From: Tubulanus polymorphus
Lineage: Eukaryota > Nemertea > Palaeonemertea > Tubulaniformes > Tubulanidae
DNA length: 64,000 bases
Direction: 5' to 3'
Assembly: GCF_964204645.1 (NCBI RefSeq)
Contig: NC_134032.1
Coordinates: 1,824,916-1,888,915 of the forward strand
A program made the position numbers and the translations under genes. Each line of letters begins with the position of its first letter. Positions within the stretch are counted from its first letter, which is position 1. This document shows positions 57,353-64,000 of this stretch, in pieces. The notes beneath the pieces are model-generated. The model ran no database searches and had not been told where the DNA came from. It saw nothing but the letters and a program-made list of their open reading frames with translations.

Positions 57353-58999
57353 CCGCCTGGACGTAAGAACCATTCAACCCCGCGGGTACAAACCCTCGAT
57401 CTGTCCATCACACCGCGCTGAGTCGTCGTTTCCAACCGACACACATCAGATACTCTATCAAAAGTTTTCATCCCCTTCGAGAGGCCGTCCCAGGGGTGTC
57501 TTCGTAAACGGTATCGCCTAAAAAGTCGTGCTATCGTTTAAGAAGCCAGGCGCCTTGACTAAGCTCCCAAAAAATCGACTTAGATTTGAGGTTTTCTAGG
57601 CGACGTCATCGATTGAATACGACGCCATATTGGAAGGCGAATCGCGTATGCTGTTCGAGCTAACGAAAACCTAAAACAATATTTTTGGATTCATTAAATA
57701 TCATCGAAATATCAGGCATCCGAAATATCATCGAGTTAAAAAATTTCACAATGCGTGAACGAATCTAAAAGGTTTATTTCAAAAAACCTCGGGTGGTTGC
57801 TACCACCCTTCTTCTTAGGGACCATTCGACCTAAGAATCGGGGTGTTCCTGTTCGCGATCTCAGGCGATTTCCTGTTCGAAACGTTGTCCATTTCGATTT
57901 CGATTCTCGATAAACAAAATTCGTTTTCAACCTTTTTTTACAATTCTGTATATAGCGGTTTTTAAACTTATCGTCGTAGTGTAGTTATTCTACCGCCAGG
58001 TGGTAAACCTCACTTGCCACGACGAATGGATTCCTTTTTTCCGCATTATGGTTCCCCTCCCCATTTGCATAATTAGAATCATTCGCCCAAAAGTATATAT
58101 TATATCAATAACTATATTTACTGCGATTGTTTTCACATTATATATTCATACAGTAGGTAATATAATATGTACATTTTTTAGAATGTAAGAACAAACCAGC
58201 GAGGACGGTTTAACAAAGAAACTTGGTGCTTGTGTTGTGTACCGCCCTCCTGAGTTACAAAATGGAAAAAAAAACAAACAAAAAACAAACAAACAAAGAG
58301 AACAAGATAAAGAAAAAGGAACAAAACAAAAGAATTTATAGAAAGAATAAATGAATAAACAAATAAATAGATAGATGGATCGTGGCAAAAAAACGTAAAA
58401 ATATCATCTCAACACATTATGATTCCATAACTTTTAACGTAATGTTATCGAACAAAGGGAACATAGATAAATACAACAACCCAAAAGTCGTCGCAGTATT
58501 AGAACCATCACGTTGAAGGAACTCGAACCGCGTTCGGTCACAAAACACCAGTTTTTCATCGGGTCGGTTGTTTACAATGCGGAACCAGAAACTATAATGG
58601 CTTCTAGAAGTTCCTTATTTCCAGCATGGCGATGAATTAAGTCCGCGTGTAACGTTTTTAAAACTAGGATTAGTCCGGGAGTATAGTTAATGTCGCTGGC
58701 GCGTACGAATAGAGTGCATTAGAGCAATTTCATTTCGCCGGGTCTAATGGATAGTAATTCAGCTTTCAGCAGTTTCACGTATAAAAGCCGAATTTCATTG
58801 ATACGCGTCGTTTCGACTACTGAACACTTTCTAATCTCTATAGCTTTCGAGAGTCGAAACAAAACAAATGAAAGACGATCGAATGAAACCTTTTTTTTCT
58901 TAGTTTGAGAATCGATTCGACAGTAATGCGTATCCGATGACATTTTACGAAATTATCGGTGGATCCAGTTCTATATTTTTAAGCTCAGCTCAGGTCGAC

Positions 59000-59000
<1 letters not shown>
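57353..59000. other. Gene-free stretch
   Basis: Contains a CGCCAGGTGG family S trace near 57992 and an A-rich (AAAC)n patch at about 58265-58300. A few 60-80 codon frames lack motifs. Confidence 0.45.
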
Positions 59001-59083
<83 letters not shown>

Positions 59084-59385
59084 TGTGTCTTATATAGCGC
59101 TAAATCCAGTTAAGCTGCTCAGAGTGCTTTACATTTTCGGTATTATTACCCCGGCCAATTTTTAGTACTCTAACATGTATCAGTCATCTCCCTGGGGAGA
59201 AGTAACACCGAGCTGCTAACAAGCGCTCAGGAGTCATCTATCAGAACAGGTTCCCGTTTAGTCCTGGGTGGAGAGAGGCAGTGAGGATAAGTGTCTTGCC
59301 CGAGGACACTACGGCAATGTACGGGGTTCGAACCCACGACCTGGCTTCCCAGAGCCGAACGCTCTAACCGCTCGGCCACACCGCT
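59001..59385 (-). mobile_element. tRNA-derived SINE, best-preserved copy, with (TAA)n tail
   Basis: On the minus strand the head has A box TGGCCGAGCGGTTAGAG (complement of 59362-59378) and B box GGGTTCGAACCC (59324-59335). The acceptor strands GCGGTGT and ACATTGC (complements of 59378-59384 and 59314-59320) pair along all seven positions if two G-T wobbles are allowed. The body follows (CCTGGGTGGAG, GATGACTCCTGAGCGC, CTCCCAGGGAGATGACTGAT), then AGCGCTATATAAGACACAT and a tail of about 27 ATT units (59001-59083). This is the classic layout of a LINE-mobilised SINE. The older relative is at 9050-9352. Confidence 0.9.
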
Positions 59386-59759
59386 TACGACCTGACCATC
59401 TGGTCGTAAAGGTCTGATTGATCGCAGTCCCGACCCGAATCGCCCCGATCAAAATCGTGGTCGTAAGTTGACCCGGGCTTAGCATCAGGGAAACAAATTC
59501 AAAGTCGTTCAAGTAAAACCGACGATGAGGTTCTCCACGAGGTTTAGAGTTCCAGTCTGACTGTATTCATGCAGTGCAGGGGCTGAAGGAAGCAGGGATA
59601 GTGGGGAATGAATGAAAGTAACAATAAGCTTCAGGTGTTGGGCAATTTAGCTGAAAGTAGCATATAACATATATAGAGTATAAGACTATGTCGTCAAATT
59701 TGTAGCTATCGACATTGATCCGAAGAGGGCAATCATGGGACCATTCGAACGTGATGGCA
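59386..59759. other. Gene-free stretch
   Basis: No recognised features. Confidence 0.4.
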
Positions 59760-59995
59760 TCGCTACACTCAGCCACGGCACGAACCCTGCCACCACACTA
59801 GACCGGTTGCGCAGGTACATGCGCAGCTTTGCCGCACCAATTTGCGGCACCAATCATATTGCTCGTTGTATAATCGCTGAGGCAAATTTCACGGACTAAA
59901 ATAAAACAGGATTTCCGATTGGTTAATAATGACACAATCGAATCCGTGCGTTGTCTCGATGCCGTCATCATCAGGTTCGAATCCCTGCCGGGGAG
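59760..59995. mobile_element. Element D, copy 1, with tRNA-like words at both ends
   Basis: The left part on the minus strand (CGGCAAAGCTGCGCATGTAC, GGTCTAGTGTGG, GGGTTCGTGCCG) matches 63921-64000. The middle (59895-59935) has, on the minus strand, GTCATTATTAACCAATCGG and TCCTGTTTTATTT, shared with 60734-60775 and 63798-63842. The right part, GGTTCGAATCCCTGCCGG on the plus strand, is shared in inverse form with 60588-60606. Confidence 0.65.
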
Positions 59996-60584
59996 GATGC
60001 TTTAGGGTCGGGAAAGAAACCTCGTGCGTTCCCATCCCCGTCTAAATCAACCTTTCGTGTTTTGCACTCGGCGCGTAACTGTTACTTTATCGTAATGAAA
60101 CTCACCAGAAATCAAACAGCACTCACAGAGATTAGATTTGCTAAGTCGACGAGGGTAAAATCTTCATTTCCTGTTGAGCGCCACGTCGTCGCCGCGCGCG
60201 CCGCCATGTTTGTTGTATTTAGTATGCGGAAGGCGTCAGGCGACGAAATGAACTAAACATCAGTTGATTGCGCAGTAGTTACCTCGGCTGTAATTGTGTG
60301 CGGCCACATGACCAGTCGAGATGATGAATAACCAGATAAGGAGTTGTTGTTATAGTGATTGAGAAGTGTGGAAAGGGGAATCCTGCCGTGAGATAAGGGG
60401 TTGTTATTGTCATGAATTATTGAGAAATCAACTATTTTGAATTAAATTGTTAAACAATAATTCGAACATTGATAATAATGAAAAATGGATTGGCAAAAAC
60501 CAAAGGAAAGGGTACAGTACTCGACGGAAATATGGGGTCAAAATGTTGATCGAAATGGAAAAGGGCAGTGTAATTTCCGGCCTC
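59996..60584. other. Gene-free stretch
   Basis: Near the start, GAGGATGCTTTAGGGTCGGG may still belong to element D. No gene supported. Confidence 0.4.
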
Positions 60585-60780
60585 TTCCGGCAGGGATTCG
60601 AACCTGATGGCATTGAGAGTCGCCACGGTGCTAGACTGGTTGCCTGCCCAATTCTGCGCCGCCCGCATTGGCACAAAATCTAACTGAAGGTAGACACCGG
60701 CAACCAGTCTAGCCACGGCGCGGACAGCTTCGATGATGGCATTATTAGCCAATCATAAATCCTATTTTATTTCTAATAGT
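60585..60780. mobile_element. Element D, copy 2
   Basis: Begins with CCGGCAGGGATTCGAACCTG (inverse B box), then GCCACGGTGCTAGACTGGTT and, 60 bases later, its inverted partner GGCAACCAGTCTAGCCACGG. This is followed by ATGGCATTATTAGCCAATCA and AATCCTATTTTATTTC. The GCTAGACTGGTTGCC pair forms an internal inverted repeat with about 45 bases between arms. Confidence 0.65.
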
Positions 60781-60889
60781 AGACTGCTTATATCGTCATT
60801 GCTAATTTATCGAAATTATTTCTGCATTCGCGGAGTCCTAAGACTTTTAAAAACTTTTTAAGATAGAATAAACATCGCGGAATGGGGCA

Positions 60890-61065
60890 CCCGCACAGTG
60901 CTACTGTGGCAATCGAGGATTCCACGTTTGGCAGGCGAGGATCCGCAGGTGCCGCTTGTAGATGGTCGGTCGTCCGCGTTCAAATAATGAATCGATTATC
61001 GATGAAAACTAAACCGATATCCGAGTAGAGAAGAATGAAGGTATTGTATATTTGGTGGGTATTAC
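60890..61065 (+). mobile_element. Family S element, copy 11, 3' truncated
   Basis: GTGGCAATCGAGGATTCCAC, GGCAGGCGAGGATCCGCAGG, GTCGGTCGTCCGCGTT and AACTAAACCGATATCCGAGT are present in order; the distal AACTGATTTT and CCATCTGGTG blocks are missing. Confidence 0.78.
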
Positions 61066-61126
61066 CTCATTACAATAGCATTTTTTGCCCATTCACCAGA
61101 AAGCCTTATTTTAATTAACACTATTC

Positions 61127-61330
61127 TTAATCAATAAGATCTAATATGCTTTCTCCGTCATAAAGGTGTACAGAGTCTTTGTCTCCGTCATAAAGGTGTT
61201 CCCGGTTCAGTTCGTCATCAGTATACAATATCGGGCGATATAGAGGAGGCCAAGACGAAGGTTGAGATGAATAGTCGAACAAATTACTCGCTGCCAGGCT
61301 TTCTACCACTAGTGCAGACGACAGACACCT
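61127..61330 (-). CDS. Possible terminal exon, acidic C-terminal tail
   Basis: An open minus-strand frame ends at the stop TAA (61127-61129). Its last 60 residues look protein-like: SSQPSSWPPLYRPILYTDDE, then a tandem HLYDGDKDS / HLYDGES and a DLID end. A plausible splice acceptor (TGTCTGTCGTCTGCACTAG, complement, ending near 61308) could open it. The HLYDG duplication comes from a 24-bp DNA repeat (TCCGTCATAAAGGTGT). No family is recognised, no upstream exon was found, and chance is a serious alternative. Confidence 0.22.
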   Translation of the reverse strand, partial: RCLSSALVVESLAASNLFDYSSQPSSWPPLYRPILYTDDELNREHLYDGDKDSVHLYDGESILDLID

Positions 61331-61811
61331 CACCGCGCAGTACGAATATACATCCACTACAGATATATGCGTGGTCAGAAGCCGGCGCGAATTTATCATT
61401 GCCAAATCCCTTCCCCGCAACATCATCCCGGTATCATTAACTTACATCGAATATTTCATCGCGGCTAATAGAATATATTTCAGAGCCAGCGCGTGGCGGT
61501 GAAGACTAGTTTTTCTATCCGTATGAGAAAGAAGCCATTCATCTTATTTCGGACGATGATTGATTTCGCTTCTGGAAACTTCGGTTACGAATCTAGCACA
61601 CGCTGCAGCAGTCTATGAATATTAGTTTTCCCATGCGTGCGCGGGGATACGAACAACGCGGCCCAACTGAGTATTATATCGCTGCGCGATGATTAAAAAA
61701 TAGCGCAAAAAGGTCACGTGTTCCCAGTTTTTGGGACGCTCGTTGATTTCATCTCCCAAAAAAAAAATAAATTTCGTTTCAGAATTCCTCATTTTCATTT
61801 CGTATTGCAGG

Positions 61812-61835
61812 CCCGAGGCAACATGGAAAAATTGG
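61812..61835 (+). other. Possible micro-exon with good splice sites
   Basis: A 24-base segment is preceded by a pyrimidine-rich tract ending CGTATTGCAG and followed by GTAAGG. It contains AACATGGAAAAATTG. A further CCTCCTCAG acceptor word lies at about 61890-61898. The pattern is suggestive only. Confidence 0.15.
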
Positions 61836-61902
61836 TAAGGCCACTTTCTATTGTCATCATCAGCATCATCGTCATCAGACTGGTTTTGCCTCCTCAGTAG
61901 AA

Positions 61903-62250
61903 GTGTTTCCTGAGGAAAGAGGCAATCGGTCCTTCAGCAATCACCGGGTCGCACGGACATGGCCGCCTCTTGCAAGGAGGTCAGGTGGCGTTTGCACTTC
62001 TTTGGCCGAAACGTTTAGAAGCCCAATCCAGCCTTTCTTTCGTTGCCCGGAAAACGTCTTAATCTCAATTTGGAATAGAAATCTCAAACTATTTTTCCCA
62101 TTCGGCTTTGGGTCTTCGGTTGACTTCGGTGTCGGCTTCTCAGGTCGGTGCGGCATCTTCCACGGCGAGCCAGGTACGATTGTGACGCCTCGCTCATTGA
62201 AAATACTAAATATACGGATTATCCGTGGTGCCATAATAAACCGTCATTAA
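61903..62250. other. Region open on both strands, possible gene fragment
   Basis: A 115-codon frame on the plus strand and a 97-codon frame on the minus strand (61941-62234) overlap in DNA richer in GC than its surroundings. The minus version contains a proline/lysine-rich part (PHRPEKPTPKSTEDPKPNGK). Neither shows a recognised domain. It could be an exon, a decayed retrocopy or chance. Confidence 0.2.
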
Positions 62251-62951
<701 letters not shown>

Positions 62952-63440
62952 CACATGAGAAGGGGTATATGGAAGGGGGCAAGGGAGCGAGAGGGAGACA
63001 GGCTTGATAGTGAGCGGAGTTTGGAGAGTGAAGCACAGCCTCTGTGATTTTTAATATTCACCGAGCAAGCGTTCGGTCAACACTATTTCATTCGCAAATG
63101 GCTTTTACCCACCAGGCTGAACATTTAATCGCGTAAAGTTTAATCCGCGAGTACTATTACTCTAGGATTATATTGACCCCGTGTGTTAAGTGTTATCGAC
63201 CCGTGTGTAATTTTAAGATATTTATATTCAATTCTTCGAGAGCCGCTGCAGCACTTAGTCCACAGGTTAAATCCAATAACCTACGTTCAGGTGTGACACG
63301 GGGACGTGACTGACAGCAAATGGATATGGCGTTTGTTCGGTGGCAGGTTAAAATGGGATGGACGAGAGGGAAATTTAAAGGGATAGTCCTTTAAAAAGTC
63401 GTCGCAGGGCTTGTCTGTTAGAGAAGGGCTTGTCTGTTAG
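62952..63440. other. Gene-free stretch with a short duplication
   Basis: GGGCTTGTCTGTTAGAGA is duplicated in tandem at about 63406-63441. GGATATGGCGTTTG..GGTGGCAGGTTAA near 63322 resembles 63499-63525. Confidence 0.55.
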
Positions 63441-63510
63441 AGAGATTCAGTCGATGTTTTTCTTGTAGCCGATTTCAAATCATATCGGTTCCTAAAACGG
63501 ATATGGTGTT
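63441..63510. repeat. 70-bp direct repeat, copy 1
   Basis: Runs from AGAGATTCAGTCGATGTTTT to AAAACGGATATGGTGTT. Identical to 63686-63756 except for one extra T in the second copy. Confidence 0.95.
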
Positions 63511-63685
63511 TCGATGGCAGGTTAAGGATAGTCAGTCGTTTAAAAAGTCCTCGGCGTCGCGTGGCTTGATGGTTTCTACCGAGAAAGATTAAAATAGCTA
63601 TAAATCCTTTATTCAGCTGGTATTGTTTGAACTATCTGATAGTCGGAAATGTATTAAGCATCGGACAACGAGGCGAAGTCGGTTC

Positions 63686-63756
63686 AGAGATTCAGTCGAT
63701 GTTTTTTCTTGTAGCCGATTTCAAATCATATCGGTTCCTAAAACGGATATGGTGTT
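63686..63756. repeat. 71-bp direct repeat, copy 2
   Basis: Same sequence as 63441-63510, 245 bases downstream. Near-perfect identity indicates a recent duplication. Confidence 0.95.
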
Positions 63757-63759
63757 AAA

Positions 63760-63845
63760 ACCGTGCCAGACCACCCAGTGCGCAGATACGTAGTTGACGA
63801 TGTCATTATTAGCCAATCAGATATCCCGTTTTATCTAGCCCATGT
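63760..63845. mobile_element. Element D, copy 3, middle segment
   Basis: ACCGTGCCAGACCACCCAGT, GATGTCATTATTAGCCAATC and ATCCCGTTTTATC match the middle of the copies at 59760 and 60585. Confidence 0.6.
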
Positions 63846-63920
63846 TTTCTCCACTTACAGTTCTACCGTGAATTTACCTTAGTGATTATAAAAACGCAGT
63901 AAATCTGATTGATGCCTCAA

Positions 63921-64000
63921 AGTTTTCGCGCGGCAAAGTGGTGCATGTACCTGTGACAACCTCGGCCTAGTGTGGCAGGGGTTCGTGCCGGTGTGGGGGT
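63921..64000 (+). mobile_element. Element D, tRNA-like end, cut by window edge
   Basis: GCGGCAAAGTGGTGCATGTA, CCTGTGACAACCTCGGCCTA, GTGTGGCAGGGGTTCGTGCC match the minus strand of 59770-59830. GGTTCGTGCC stands in for a B box. The sequence stops at the window end. Confidence 0.6.

Overview
This window is eukaryotic. It holds no bacterial-style operons, ribosome-binding sites or dense coding. It has one clear protein-coding gene: an intronless rhodopsin-class (class A) G-protein-coupled receptor on the minus strand at 6143-7483. Its motifs resemble the FMRFamide-receptor / GPR139-like peptide receptors of invertebrates. That receptor type, together with tRNA-derived SINEs, small inverted-repeat elements and very abundant minisatellites, suggests a marine invertebrate, probably a lophotrochozoan (mollusc, annelid, brachiopod or nemertean). 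I cannot name the species.

Layout. 1-5 kb: a CTGGATGA-type minisatellite, three copies of a dispersed repeat, and an 18-unit palindromic satellite. 6-7.5 kb: the receptor, its stop codon 12 bases from a (TA)n tract. 9-11.5 kb: two tRNA-type SINE pieces, a 770-bp purine-only satellite and an 11-bp satellite. 13-19 kb: short dispersed repeats, a hairpin element with hammerhead-like core sequence, two blocks of a 47-bp satellite, and a tandem MITE array. 19.7-20.4 kb: a 21-bp CT-rich satellite. 21-31 kb: more hairpin motifs, a foldback element, copies of a SINE-like family (called family S here), the inverted counterpart of the 10-kb purine satellite, and a MITE swollen by the 47-bp satellite. 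33-44 kb: MITEs, a 33-bp satellite, a 65-bp satellite with alternating subtypes, a long inverted repeat with two 199-bp arms, and a 12-bp CT satellite. 44-64 kb: more MITEs, family S copies (two carrying the same 68-bp insert), tRNA-like SINE heads, a cluster of TGTACA-type motifs, one well-preserved tRNA-derived SINE with a (TAA)n tail, and two weak possible exons near 61-62 kb.

The receptor has no visible functional partner here. The rest is a repeat landscape. Its strongest theme is that small palindromic transposable elements seem to have given rise to tandem satellites: two related MITE families occur both as solo copies and as tandem arrays. Nearly all long open frames outside the receptor are by-products of satellites whose unit is a multiple of three bases and contains no stop. 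All similarity statements come from reading the window by eye; none was checked by alignment software or a database.
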